Counted from the stretch's first letter, positions 36,321 to 45,299 are shown. The stretch: 64,000 bases of DNA from Pseudolabrys sp. (GCA_019635575.1 JAHBZF010000001.1:1-64000); one strand, 5' to 3'. Notes: generated from the sequence alone by a model not told the origin. Made by a program: numbers and translations.

Positions 36321-36396
36321 TTGCAATCCCTTCCCGGTCTGAACACCCGCTCCGTTTTTGCCGACAAACGCCGCCTTAGCAAGATGAGTGCACACC

Positions 36397-37371
36397 ATGT
36401 CTGATATGCCTCCCGAACCCATCCTCGACATCGCGCATCTGGCGCATATCGAGATGCTCACGCCGAAGTTCGATGAAAGTCTGCGCTTCTTCATCGACGT
36501 GATGGGCATGACCCAGAGCGGCGAGAAAGGCGACAGCGTCTATCTGCGCGGCTGGGACGACTATGAACGCTACTCGCTCAAGCTCACCGCGTCGAAGACC
36601 TCGGGCATGGGCCATGTCGCGTTCCGCACCCGCTCGCCGCAGGCCTTGGAGCGCCGCGCCGCCGCGCTGAAAGGCTCCGGCTTCGATATCGGCTGGACCG
36701 ACGGCGATCTCGGTCATGGCAAAACATTTGTGTGCCACGATCCCGATGGCCACCGCATCGAGCTCTATTACGACACCGAATGGTATCAGGCGCCGCCGGA
36801 CAAGAAGCCGGCGTTGAAGAACCAGGCGCAGAAATTCCCGGCGCGCGGCGTCAACGTACGGCGACTCGACCATTTCAACGGCCTCGCCGCCGACATCAAG
36901 GCGAACCGCGAGTTCTTCGAGAAATATCTCGGCTTCCGCCTCACCGAGCAGATCGTGCTCAACGACGGCACCGAAGCGGGCATGTGGATGACCGCCACCA
37001 ACAAGAGCTACGACTTCGCCTATACGCGCGACCACACCGGCACGATGGGCCGCTTCCACCACGTCACTTACGCGCTCGATAGCCGCGAGGAGATTTTGCG
37101 CGCCGCCGACATCTTCCTCGAGAACGGCGTCTACATCGAAACCGGCCCGCACAAGCACGCCGTGCAGCAGACCTTCTTCCTCTATGTCTATGAGCCGGGC
37201 GGCAACCGCGTCGAGGTCGCCAATGCCGGCGCGCGGCTGATCCTCGCGCCGGACTGGAAGCCGATCCGCTGGACCGAGGAGGAACGCAAGAAAGGCCAAG
37301 CGTGGGGCCTCAAGACCATCGAGTCGTTCCACACCCACGGCACGCCGCCGGTCGAGACAAAAGGCCACTGA
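36397..37371 (+). CDS. Type I extradiol (VOC-fold) ring-cleavage dioxygenase
   Basis: A 324-residue two-domain vicinal-oxygen-chelate protein of catechol 2,3-dioxygenase type. Counting from an upstream GTG at 36388, the iron ligands are His162 in LDHFNG, His224/225 in RFHHVTY and Glu276 in GNRVEV; subtract three for the ATG at 36397. All three are intact, so the enzyme should be active. The substrate must be a catechol-like ring. It is divergent from the Bug receptor and overlaps the aldo/keto reductase gene by one base (TGATG). Confidence 0.87.
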   Translation: MSDMPPEPILDIAHLAHIEMLTPKFDESLRFFIDVMGMTQSGEKGDSVYLRGWDDYERYSLKLTASKTSGMGHVAFRTRSPQALERRAAALKGSGFDIGWTDGDLGHGKTFVCHDPDGHRIELYYDTEWYQAPPDKKPALKNQAQKFPARGVNVRRLDHFNGLAADIKANREFFEKYLGFRLTEQIVLNDGTEAGMWMTATNKSYDFAYTRDHTGTMGRFHHVTYALDSREEILRAADIFLENGVYIETGPHKHAVQQTFFLYVYEPGGNRVEVANAGARLILAPDWKPIRWTEEERKKGQAWGLKTIESFHTHGTPPVETKGH

Positions 37372-38213
37372 TGGCGGCGATCCCGCAGCTCACCCTCCCC
37401 GCCGGTTTGCCGATGCCGCGTTTCGGCCTCGGCACCTGGCGCATGGGCGAGGCGCGCGGTGAGCGCAAGGCCGAGACGGCCGCGCTCCGGCATGGCCTCG
37501 CGCGCGGCATCACGCTGATCGACACCGCCGAGATGTATGGTGACGGCATCGCGGAAGAAATCGTCGGCGACGCCATCGCCGGGAAACGCGACGGCCTGTT
37601 CATCGTCTCGAAGGTGCTGCCGGAGAATGCGTCGCGGCGCGGCGCCGTCGCCGCCTGCGAGCGCAGTCTCCGCCGTCTGCGGATCGACCGCATCGACCTT
37701 TATCTCCTGCACTGGCGCGGCAGCGTGCCGCTCGCGGAAACCGTCGAGGCGTTCGAGGCTCTGCGCGCCGCCGGCAAGATCGGCGCGTGGGGCGTGAGCA
37801 ATCTCGACCTGAGCGATATGCAGGAACTGGCGGACGTGCCGCACGGCGCCGCCGTACAGACCAATCAGGTGCTCTACAATCTCACCCGGCGTGGCATCGA
37901 GTTCGACCTGCAGCCATGGTGCCAAGAACGCCGCATTCCGCTGATGGCCTATTCGCCGATCGAGCAAGGCCGTCTGCTCGGTCATCCGGCGCTCGCCAAA
38001 ATCGCCGCCACGCACGGCGTCTCCCCGGCGCAGGTGGCGCTGGCGTGGCTGTTACGTCAGGACGATGTGATCGTCATTCCGAAATCGTCGCGCGCTGCGC
38101 ATATCGACGACAATCTCGCCGCGCTCGACCTGACATTGACGCCGGACGATCTCGCGGCACTCGACCGCGCCTTCCCACCGCCGCGCCGCGCGACGCCGCT
38201 CGACATGCTGTAA
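37371..38213 (+). CDS. Aldo/keto reductase
   Basis: A 280-residue AKR of the 2,5-diketogluconate reductase type. The catalytic Tyr and Asp lie in DTAEMYGDG (about 44-52), Lys in IVSKVLP, and His in LLHWRG; VIPKSSRAAHIDDN (about 238-251) binds NADP. It probably reduces an aldehyde or keto intermediate of the pathway, or is a general detoxifier. The ATG is coupled to the dioxygenase stop. A longer open frame upstream is out of frame with no family motif. Confidence 0.88.
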   Translation: MAAIPQLTLPAGLPMPRFGLGTWRMGEARGERKAETAALRHGLARGITLIDTAEMYGDGIAEEIVGDAIAGKRDGLFIVSKVLPENASRRGAVAACERSLRRLRIDRIDLYLLHWRGSVPLAETVEAFEALRAAGKIGAWGVSNLDLSDMQELADVPHGAAVQTNQVLYNLTRRGIEFDLQPWCQERRIPLMAYSPIEQGRLLGHPALAKIAATHGVSPAQVALAWLLRQDDVIVIPKSSRAAHIDDNLAALDLTLTPDDLAALDRAFPPPRRATPLDML

Positions 38214-38231
38214 CCGCCGAAAGCCACGCTC

Positions 38232-39122
38232 ATGACAAGCAACACGCCCCGCATCGCCTTCATCGGTTTCGGCGAGGCCGGACAGGCCATCGCCATCGGC
38301 CTGCGCGAGACCGGCGTCGCGCGCATCGCCGCCTGGGACATCCTGTTTCCGGAGGCCGATGGCGCGACGCTGAAACAGGCGGCGGAGAACGCCGGCATCC
38401 GCGTCGCCAGTTCGGCGGCGGATGCGGTGCGCGACGCGGATATCGTCATTGCCGCGGTGACGGCGGCGTCGAGCGTCGAGGCCGCGCGGTCGGTGAAGGA
38501 CCGTCTTGCCGGCGCGCCCTATTATCTCGACATCAATTCGGTATCGCCCGGCCGCAAGCTGGAAACCGAGGCGCTGCTCGGCAACAGCGCGCGCTATGTT
38601 GATGTGGCGATCATGGCGCCGATCCATCCCAAGCGCCACCAGACGCCGATGCACCTCGCCGGCCCGCACGCGGCTGCGATCGCACCGGTGCTGGAAGGTC
38701 TCGGCATGAAAATGACCATGGCGGGGCCGGACACCGGCGCGGCGGCCGCGATCAAGATGATCCGCGGCGTCATCATCAAGGGCATCGAGGCGCTGACCGA
38801 GGAATGTTTCCGTGCCGCCGCCAAGGCCGGCGTGGTCGATGAGGTCGCGGCCTCGCTGCGCAACAACTATCCGACGCTCGATTGGCAAAAGATCGTTGAT
38901 TACAACATCGAGCGCATGGCCAATCACGGCATCCGCCGCGCGGCGGAGATGCGCGAGGTCGCCGACACGCTGCGCGAACTCGGCATCGAACCGCTGATGA
39001 CCGAGGCCATCGTCATGCGGCAGGATGCCATGGGGCGTATCGGCAAGCGCGACAGCGTGCAGCGCACGCTCGACACGGGCGGCGCGGCGATGCTCGGCGC
39101 CGTCAACGCGGCGGCGGATTAG
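38232..39122 (+). CDS. 6-phosphogluconate dehydrogenase-like protein with DUF1932 domain
   Basis: A 296-residue NAD(P)-dependent dehydrogenase. The Rossmann motif is IAFIGFGEAGQAIA (8-21). The C-terminal third (AAAIKMIRGVIIKGIEALTEE and the following helices) is the DUF1932 domain, distinct from the standard beta-hydroxyacid dehydrogenases; its catalytic Lys is present in AIKMIRG. The family recurs beside aromatic meta-cleavage genes but its reaction is not established. It is the last gene of the dioxygenase-AKR-dehydrogenase run. Confidence 0.82.
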   Translation: MTSNTPRIAFIGFGEAGQAIAIGLRETGVARIAAWDILFPEADGATLKQAAENAGIRVASSAADAVRDADIVIAAVTAASSVEAARSVKDRLAGAPYYLDINSVSPGRKLETEALLGNSARYVDVAIMAPIHPKRHQTPMHLAGPHAAAIAPVLEGLGMKMTMAGPDTGAAAAIKMIRGVIIKGIEALTEECFRAAAKAGVVDEVAASLRNNYPTLDWQKIVDYNIERMANHGIRRAAEMREVADTLRELGIEPLMTEAIVMRQDAMGRIGKRDSVQRTLDTGGAAMLGAVNAAAD

Positions 39123-39197
39123 CGCCGAACGTTTTTCTTGTCGCTGTCATAAGGCTGCGCCTACACTCCCCCTGTTCCATGGTTGGGAGGAATATCC

Positions 39198-39521
39198 ATG
39201 TCCAGAACGTTCAAGCTTGCTGCCCTCACCGCTGCCGTCGCGGCAGCCTTTGCCTTCGCGTCCGCCGGCACCAGCGAAGCAGCGGCGAAGAAGAAAGCCA
39301 AAGGTCCAACGGCAATCACCGCGCCGATGTGCGGCCTCGGTCTGCTCGACGCGAGCGGCACATCCAGGGCTCCGGTGTGCGGCACCAAGGGCGGCATGAA
39401 GTTCACCTACAACAACGCCTGCTTCGCCGAGAAGGACGGCGCCAAGAACATCAAGGCCGGCGCCTGCGCCACCAAGGGCGCGAAGAAGGCCAAGAAAAAG
39501 AGCGCGAAGAAGAAAGGCTGA
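39198..39521 (+). CDS. Small secreted Kazal-like protein with lysine-rich tail
   Basis: A 107-residue protein with a signal peptide (cleavage near SEAAA, about 25-29), a cysteine domain and a basic tail of repeated Lys and Ala. The domain has PVCGTKGGMKFTYNNACFAE followed by an AGAC, plus an earlier APMC: the CGT-G-TY-N-C spacing of Kazal serine-protease-inhibitor domains, with four cysteines rather than six. Bacterial Kazal-type proteins are little studied; inhibition is an inference. The ATG at 39198 has GGAGG 7 bp upstream. A terminator follows. Confidence 0.75.
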   Translation: MSRTFKLAALTAAVAAAFAFASAGTSEAAAKKKAKGPTAITAPMCGLGLLDASGTSRAPVCGTKGGMKFTYNNACFAEKDGAKNIKAGACATKGAKKAKKKSAKKKG

Positions 39522-39540
39522 TTTTCCGCCGACGAATGAC

Positions 39541-39570
39541 AAAGGGCCGCTGCATGCAGCGGCCCTTTTT
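39541..39570 (+). terminator. Rho-independent terminator
   Basis: A perfect palindrome with 13-base arms (AAAGGGCCGCTGC and its complement) around AT, followed by TTTTT, 20 bp after the Kazal-like gene. Confidence 0.93.
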
Positions 39571-39605
39571 GGTTGGCTTACATCGGGGCTGGCCCGGCGG
39601 CTCAA

Positions 39606-39629
39606 CCCTCTCCCGTTTACGGGAGAGGG
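39606..39629. repeat. Short palindrome between convergent genes
   Basis: A hairpin CCCTCTCCCG / CGGGAGAGGG with a TTTA loop, 23 bp beyond the stop of the minus-strand binding-protein gene. A decayed relative (CCCGTTTACGGGG) occurs near 46087. It may end transcription from the right, but no T run follows on that strand. Confidence 0.6.
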
Positions 39630-39651
39630 AAACGATTGAGGCTCGTCCAGC

Positions 39652-40626
39652 CTACTTTCGCGGCGGAATCTGGATGAAGTCGGCGAGCTGCTCTTTGGTC
39701 AGCGGCTTGTCGAGGAATTTCAGCTTCACCGCATCGCGCACGGCGCCGTCGAGGTCCGCCATCTTGTCGCTCTGGATCGATTCCTTCGGATGGAACTTCT
39801 GGATCGACTCCTTGATCAGAGACTCATCGAGCTTCATCTTGGTGGCATACATGCTGATCGCTTTCGGATCGGCATACATGAAGTCCACCGACTCGCGATA
39901 CGCCTGCACGAAACGCATGATCGCGTCTTTCTTGTTCTTCAGCGAATCCGCGTTGACGATGATCGCGCGTACCGTCTGGCCTTTCAGCGACGGCACGTCG
40001 CTGCCGTGGGCGATGATGCGGATCTTGCCTTCCTTCATTTCCTTGAGGCCGAACGGCGGCGCCGCCCAGCCGACGTCGATCTGGCCGGACATCACCTGCG
40101 TCAAGGTCGCGGCCGGTCCGCCGGTCGCGGTCGGCTTGCCCTTGGCGCCCAGTTCCGAAACGAACGCGACGACGATGTTGTTCGACGACGAGCCGTTGGT
40201 CGAATAGGCGATGGTGTTCTCCGGCTTGAGATCCTTGAGCGACTTCAGCGGCGAATCCGATTTCACATACCAGTAGAGATCGCCGGTGCCGGTGAAGGCC
40301 GGCAGCAGGATGCGCACCGGCGCGCCCTTGGAAAACGCACGCATCGCGCCGGCGACGCCGACACCGCCGCCGAGATCGGCGCTGCCGGAGATCACCGCCT
40401 GGATGGTCTCGCCCGCGCCCGCGGTGCCGACATTCTCCATCACCAGATTGTGCTTCTTGAAGATACCGGCGTCCTGACCGAGCGTCGGCGGCTGGTTCTC
40501 CCAGTTGTTGATCTGGCCGATCGCCATCTTGAGCTGATCCTCGGCCATGGCGGGCGCGGCCATCAGGCCGGCCAGCATCAGACCGACAGCACCGGCGACC
40601 GCGCGGCGGGTGTGAAATCCTGTCAT
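39652..40626 (-). CDS. Taurine/nitrate-type ABC transporter substrate-binding protein
   Basis: A 324-residue periplasmic protein (NMT1/SsuA-like fold). A twin-arginine signal (HTRRAVAGAVGLMLAG) leads to cleavage after APAMA; the mature part begins EDQLKMAIGQINNWENQPP. It has the VISGSADLGGGVGVAG ligand-pocket segment of the family. The ATG at 40626 is preferred because GGGAGG then has a 6-bp spacing; the ATG at 40632 abuts it. It lies 27 bp downstream of the class II aldolase gene, and the matching ATPase and two permeases are encoded divergently just to the right. Confidence 0.88.
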   Translation of the reverse strand: MTGFHTRRAVAGAVGLMLAGLMAAPAMAEDQLKMAIGQINNWENQPPTLGQDAGIFKKHNLVMENVGTAGAGETIQAVISGSADLGGGVGVAGAMRAFSKGAPVRILLPAFTGTGDLYWYVKSDSPLKSLKDLKPENTIAYSTNGSSSNNIVVAFVSELGAKGKPTATGGPAATLTQVMSGQIDVGWAAPPFGLKEMKEGKIRIIAHGSDVPSLKGQTVRAIIVNADSLKNKKDAIMRFVQAYRESVDFMYADPKAISMYATKMKLDESLIKESIQKFHPKESIQSDKMADLDGAVRDAVKLKFLDKPLTKEQLADFIQIPPRK

Positions 40627-40659
40627 CGTCATCCTCCCTGATTTTGTCGTTCGTTGTTC

Positions 40660-41496
40660 TCAGCGACGTTTGCGTTTGGCGGTTTTCTTGACCGTCTGCT
40701 TGACCGTCTTCTTGGGCGACTTTTTGGCTGCGCTCCGTTTCGCGGGAGCCGCTTTCCGCGATGCGCCATAAGGCGGCAACTGGTTGCTGTGCGCGAGCCG
40801 GCTGACCCAGTGCTCCCAGGTCCTCTCAAGGCCGGTGGTCGAGGTGGCGATCTTGGCGCACAGTTCGATCTCGCCCGGCGTCAGCGGCTGGATCGTGCCC
40901 GCCGCCCGCGCCTGCATCTGGTAGTCCGCATTGCGGGCCGAATAGATCGACCGGAACACGGTGTCGCGCACATTGCGGCCGGCGACGGTGACGCCGTGGC
41001 GCCACATCAGCACCATCCAGTGGTTGCCGAGCGCCCGCGCGAGCGAGGCACCCTCCTCCGGTTTCACCACCAGCATGTTGGTGTCGCCGAACTCGTCGCG
41101 CTGGTCCCAGAACGGCGGCTTCGCGCCGCCGGTCGCGCCGAGATGGAACACCGGCACATAGTCGATGCCGGTCGTCACCAGCGGCATGAAGGCCGGCGAA
41201 TGATGATGGCACACCGCCATCACGTCCGGCCGGGCCTTGTAGATCTCGCCGTGGATCACCCGCTCGGAATATTGCGATGCACTCGGCGGCCGCACCGGGT
41301 CGGAGTCCAGCGTGTATTCGATGATGTCGCCGGGCTCGATCAGCGCCGGCGCGCGCGAACGCGACAGGAAATAGCGGTTCGGATCGTCGGGGTCGCGCAT
41401 GCTCACATGGCCGAAGGAATCGATGATGCCTTCGTTCGACACGATCCGGTTGGCGAGCGAGAGTTCGTAGAAGAAAGCGTCTTTGGAATTCGGCAC
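40660..41496 (-). CDS. Class II aldolase/adducin family protein with histone-like tail
   Basis: A 278-residue protein. The class II aldolase domain has the metal-binding CHHHSPAF (about 95-102) and RHGVTVAG (about 166-173). In aromatic pathways this fold acts as a decarboxylase (for example 3,4-dihydroxyphthalate or pyridine-dicarboxylate decarboxylases) rather than an aldolase. The last 35 residues, rich in Lys, Ala and Pro (AAPAKRSAAKKSPKKTV and on), are not part of the family and resemble histone H1. The start is the GTG at 41496, with AGGA upstream. It shares a unit with the adjacent binding protein. Confidence 0.83.
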   Translation of the reverse strand: MPNSKDAFFYELSLANRIVSNEGIIDSFGHVSMRDPDDPNRYFLSRSRAPALIEPGDIIEYTLDSDPVRPPSASQYSERVIHGEIYKARPDVMAVCHHHSPAFMPLVTTGIDYVPVFHLGATGGAKPPFWDQRDEFGDTNMLVVKPEEGASLARALGNHWMVLMWRHGVTVAGRNVRDTVFRSIYSARNADYQMQARAAGTIQPLTPGEIELCAKIATSTTGLERTWEHWVSRLAHSNQLPPYGASRKAAPAKRSAAKKSPKKTVKQTVKKTAKRKRR

Positions 41497-41643
41497 GGAG
41501 ACTGTCCTGTCGTCGGGGCGCGTTGAGCGAGGAACGAACACTAACGCTGTATCGGATGCAGGACCAGACAAGATGCGGGCGCTTGACGGCATCGGCATGG
41601 TCCGCGAGGCTCCATCATTCCAGAGGGCCGCCGTGACCGCACC

Positions 41644-42456
41644 ATGACAAGCGCGCATATCGTCATCGATCGGGTCAACCACCTGTATCGTCCGGCGCAC
41701 GGCCGCCCGGTGCTGGCGCTCGAGGACGTCTCGCTGTCGATCCAGCGCCAGGAGTTCGTCGCGCTGCTCGGCCCATCGGGCTGCGGCAAGTCCACTTTGC
41801 TCTATCTGATGGGCGGCTTCCTGCCGATCGAGACCGGCCGCATCCTGATCGACGACAAGCCGGCCGGCCCACCCGGCCCGGATCGCGGGATCGTGTTCCA
41901 GCACTTCGCCCTGTTCCCGTGGAAGACCGTGCGCGGCAACGTACTGTACGGCCTCGAGCGGCAGGGGATCGCCCGCGACGAGCGCGAACAGCGCGCGCAG
42001 GCATTCATCGACATGGTCGGCCTCTCCGGATTCGAGGACAGTTATCCCTCGCAGCTTTCCGGCGGCATGAAGCAGCGCGCCGCGATCGCCCGCACGCTGG
42101 CGATCGATCCCGGCATTCTCTTGATGGACGAGCCGTTCGGCGCGCTCGATGCGCAGACCCGCCATCTGATGCAGAGCGAATTGCGCAACATCTGGCAGCG
42201 CACCCGCAAGACCGTGGTGTTCGTCACCCATGACGTGCAGGAAGCCGTATTCCTCGCCGACCGCATCGCGGTGATGTCGGCGCGACCGGGCCGCATCAAA
42301 ACCATCGTCGACAATCCGGTGGATCGCAACGATCCCAACGTGTTCAAGACCAAGGCGTTCGTCGACAAGGTCGACGAGGTCTGGGATCTGGTGCGCGAGG
42401 AGGCGGTGAAGGCGCAAGGAACCGCACAAGCTGCGCGCGTTCCGCGCGGATCATGA
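41644..42456 (+). CDS. Taurine/nitrate-type ABC transporter ATPase
   Basis: A 270-residue ATPase of the TauB/SsuB group, with Walker A LGPSGCGKST (about 42-51), signature LSGGMKQRAAIA (about 139-150) and Walker B ILLMDEPFGALDAQT. It powers uptake through the two permeases that follow. It overlaps the first permease by 4 bp. It is divergent from the class II aldolase across about 150 bp. The C-terminus is rich in Ala and basic residues, beyond the usual end. Confidence 0.9.
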   Translation: MTSAHIVIDRVNHLYRPAHGRPVLALEDVSLSIQRQEFVALLGPSGCGKSTLLYLMGGFLPIETGRILIDDKPAGPPGPDRGIVFQHFALFPWKTVRGNVLYGLERQGIARDEREQRAQAFIDMVGLSGFEDSYPSQLSGGMKQRAAIARTLAIDPGILLMDEPFGALDAQTRHLMQSELRNIWQRTRKTVVFVTHDVQEAVFLADRIAVMSARPGRIKTIVDNPVDRNDPNVFKTKAFVDKVDEVWDLVREEAVKAQGTAQAARVPRGS

Positions 42457-43250
42457 CCAACGCCGCCGCCCCCACTTCCGCCTCTACCAACGCCGTCACC
42501 GGCGCGCTGATCCGCGGACTGACGCGCTATTCGCCGCTCATCATCCTCGCGGTGCTGTGGGAACTGGTCGCCCGGCTCGGCCTCGTCTCCGGCTCGTCGC
42601 TGCCCGCCCTCTCCAGCGTCGCCGCGGCATGGGTCGATCTGTTGCGCAGCGGCGACCTCCTCGCCAACACCTGGGCCTCGCTCTATCGCGGCGGCGCCGG
42701 CCTCGCGCTCGCCATCGTCATCGGCACCGCGCTCGGCGTGTTCATGGCCTGGTCGCGGCCGGTCAACGCACTGATCGGCCCGATCGTCGAACTGTTCTAT
42801 CCGATGCCGAAATCGGCGCTGATCCCGGTCACGGTGATCTGGCTCGGCTTCGGCGACGGTTCGAAGATCCTGCTGATCTTCCTCGGCTGCATGCTGCCGG
42901 TGACGATCGGCGCGTTCAACGGCGCGCGCTCGGCCGACCGCACGCTGGTCTGGTCGGCGCGCAGCCTCGGCGCCGGGCGGCTGCGCATGCTGCGCGACGT
43001 GGTGTTGCCGAGCGCGCTGCCGGAACTGCTCGGCGGCATCCGCACCGCGCTGGCGCTCACCTTCATCCTGCTGGTGAGCTCGGAGCTGATCGTCGCCCGT
43101 GCCGGGCTCGGCTATCTGATCGGCTACCTCGGCGCCGACGGCAACTACGAGTCGATGTTCGCGGTGGTGCTCACCGTCGCCTTCCTCGGCTTCGCCGCCG
43201 ACCGGCTGTATCAGATGTTCGCCGCGCGGGTGCTGCGATGGCAACAATGA
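42453..43250 (+). CDS. Taurine/nitrate-type ABC transporter permease 1
   Basis: A 265-residue permease with six membrane helices and the EAA loop region, SLGAGRLRMLRDVVLPSALP (about 172-191), which docks on the ATPase. It resembles SsuC/TauC/NrtB. It overlaps the ATPase gene and the second permease gene. Two different permeases in one unit imply a heterodimeric channel. Confidence 0.88.
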   Translation: MTNAAAPTSASTNAVTGALIRGLTRYSPLIILAVLWELVARLGLVSGSSLPALSSVAAAWVDLLRSGDLLANTWASLYRGGAGLALAIVIGTALGVFMAWSRPVNALIGPIVELFYPMPKSALIPVTVIWLGFGDGSKILLIFLGCMLPVTIGAFNGARSADRTLVWSARSLGAGRLRMLRDVVLPSALPELLGGIRTALALTFILLVSSELIVARAGLGYLIGYLGADGNYESMFAVVLTVAFLGFAADRLYQMFAARVLRWQQ

Positions 43251-44038
43251 AAAGCGGCGACGGCAGCGTCTGGCTGTGGCGGCTCGCGCCGTTCGTCTCG
43301 ATCGGTGTGCTGCTGCTCGGCTGGGAATGGCTCGCCCGCAGCGGCGTGTTCACGCCGTTCCAGCTTCCGGCCTTCAGCGTCGTCGTGCAGCGGATCTGGG
43401 AACAGGCGCAGAGCGGCGACCTGTTCATCAATGTCGGCCTGACGCTGTACCGCTCGCTGGTCGGCTTCCTGATCGCCGCCATCGCCGGCATCATCATCGG
43501 CGTCGGCATGTGGCGCAGCGCCGGCATCCGCTGGTTCTTCGATCCCCTGATCTCGGTCGGCTTCCCGATGCCGAAGATCGCGTTCCTGCCGATCGTCATC
43601 CTCTGGCTCGGCCTCTACGACGTCACCAAGATCTCGATGATCGTGCTCGACGCGATCTTCCCGGTCATCACCGCCACCCTGATCGGCGTGCGCAATGTCG
43701 ACCGCGAACTGATCTGGTCGGCGCGCAATCTCGGCACCCGCGAGGGCGAGTTGATGCGCCAGATCATTCTCCCCGCCGCGATGCCCATGATCTTCACCGG
43801 CCTGCAGGTCGCTTTGCCGATCGCGATGATCGTCGCGGTGGTGTGCGAGATGCTGATGGGCGGCTACGGCATCGGCGGCGCGATGATGACGGCCTCGCGC
43901 TTCGCCAATTCCGCCGGCGTGTTCGCCGGCATCGTCGAGATCGCCGTGGTCGGCTTCGTGCTGGTGAAGGCCATGGCCTTCATTCGCCGCCGCCTGCTGG
44001 CCTGGCATCCGGAATCGCTGGAACCAAGCACCGTCTGA
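43238..44038 (+). CDS. Taurine/nitrate-type ABC transporter permease 2
   Basis: A 266-residue permease with six helices and the docking loop NLGTREGELMRQIILPAAMP (about 160-179). Similarity to permease 1 is general, not that of a recent duplicate. The start may be the ATG at 43238 or the one at 43247, which gives the usual 4-bp overlap. It is followed, after 160 bp, by a second binding-protein gene. Confidence 0.88.
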   Translation: MATMKSGDGSVWLWRLAPFVSIGVLLLGWEWLARSGVFTPFQLPAFSVVVQRIWEQAQSGDLFINVGLTLYRSLVGFLIAAIAGIIIGVGMWRSAGIRWFFDPLISVGFPMPKIAFLPIVILWLGLYDVTKISMIVLDAIFPVITATLIGVRNVDRELIWSARNLGTREGELMRQIILPAAMPMIFTGLQVALPIAMIVAVVCEMLMGGYGIGGAMMTASRFANSAGVFAGIVEIAVVGFVLVKAMAFIRRRLLAWHPESLEPSTV

Positions 44039-44197
44039 CGCAGCCACGGATGTAACGCCGCGGGCTCATGTACCGGATGGCGGATGCGGCGGCTCGCGAC
44101 GCCTTGCCAAGCCCCAGCCCGCGCCGGACAATGACCGCAAAAAGCACGCCCGGCGGACGCACGCCGGCATCATCATGTCACATCAGGGAGGACATTC

Positions 44198-45229
44198 ATG
44201 TTCCGTCATGAGTTGCGATGGTCACGGCGCGCGGTCGCGGCAGCTTTCGCGTGCGGCGTCGCCGCGCTCGCCGCAGGCCCCGCTTCGGCCCAGCAGGCGC
44301 CGGTGAAGATCCGGCTGTCGTGGATCGTTCCGGTCTCGAACTGGGCGTCGATGATCCAGGAGAAGAAGGATCTCGCCAAGCATCTGGGCAAATCCTACAC
44401 GCTGGAGATCACCCGCTTCGCCGGCACGCCGCCGCTGATCACCGCGCTCGCCAACAACGAGCTGGAGATCGCCAACCTCACCTATCCGACGCTGCCGATC
44501 GCCATCCAGAACGCCGGCATGAACGACCTCATGGTCATCGCCGACGAATTCCAGGACGGCAATGAAGGCTACTACAGCAACGAATACATGGTGCTGAAGG
44601 ACGGCCCGATCAAAAAGGTCGAAGACCTCAAGGGCAAGGTGCTCGCCACCAATGTCGCCGGGTCCGCCGTCGACGTCGCCATGCGGGCGATGATGCGCAA
44701 GCACGGCATGGAGGACAAGCGCGACTACACCGTGGTCGAGACGCCGTTCCCCACCATGAAGGCATTCCTGCAGGAGAAGAAGGCCGACCTGATCAGCGCC
44801 GTGCCGCCGTTCGCCCTCAATCCGGAACTGCGCGCCATGGCCCACACCCTGTTCGACACCAAGGATGCGATGGGCGTGACGCAGTTCTCCATGTGGGTGG
44901 CGCGCAAGGGCTTCATCGAGAAGAACCGCGCGGCGATGCTCGACTTCATGGAGGATTCGCTGCGGATCGTGCGCTGGTATCTCGACCCGAAGAACCACAA
45001 GGAAGTCATGGAGATCGCCGCCAAGATCACCAAGCAGCCGCCGGAGCGGTTCGACTGGGTCTTCACCAAGAAGGACAACTACCGCAATCCGGACATGCTG
45101 CCGGACCTCAAGGCGCTGCAGCGCAATGTCGACCTCGTCCAGGAACTCGGATTCATCAAGCAGAAGATCGACGTGACCAAGCACGCCGATCTGAGCCTCG
45201 TGCAGGAAGCCGCCAAGCGATTGAAATAG
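44198..45229 (+). CDS. Taurine/nitrate-type ABC transporter substrate-binding protein 2
   Basis: A 343-residue periplasmic binding protein (NMT1/TauA-like). A signal peptide with twin arginine (WSRRAVAAAFACGVAALAAG) is cleaved after ASA; the mature protein starts QQAPVKIRLSWIVPVSNWAS. It differs strongly from the binding protein at 39652, so the two likely bring different substrates or act in different complexes. GGGAGG precedes the ATG. A strong terminator follows. Confidence 0.88.
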   Translation: MFRHELRWSRRAVAAAFACGVAALAAGPASAQQAPVKIRLSWIVPVSNWASMIQEKKDLAKHLGKSYTLEITRFAGTPPLITALANNELEIANLTYPTLPIAIQNAGMNDLMVIADEFQDGNEGYYSNEYMVLKDGPIKKVEDLKGKVLATNVAGSAVDVAMRAMMRKHGMEDKRDYTVVETPFPTMKAFLQEKKADLISAVPPFALNPELRAMAHTLFDTKDAMGVTQFSMWVARKGFIEKNRAAMLDFMEDSLRIVRWYLDPKNHKEVMEIAAKITKQPPERFDWVFTKKDNYRNPDMLPDLKALQRNVDLVQELGFIKQKIDVTKHADLSLVQEAAKRLK

Positions 45230-45269
45230 CTAAACTTTTAATCAAAATTAACTAAACATTAACTGATTA

Positions 45270-45299
45270 AAGCAAGCACTTGAAAATGCTTGCTTTTTT
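45270..45299 (+). terminator. Rho-independent terminator
   Basis: Arms AAGCAAGCA / TGCTTGCTT with a 9-base loop and a T run, 40 bp after the binding-protein gene. The surrounding 45230-45460 is strikingly AT-rich and should contain the promoter of the next gene. Confidence 0.9.
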
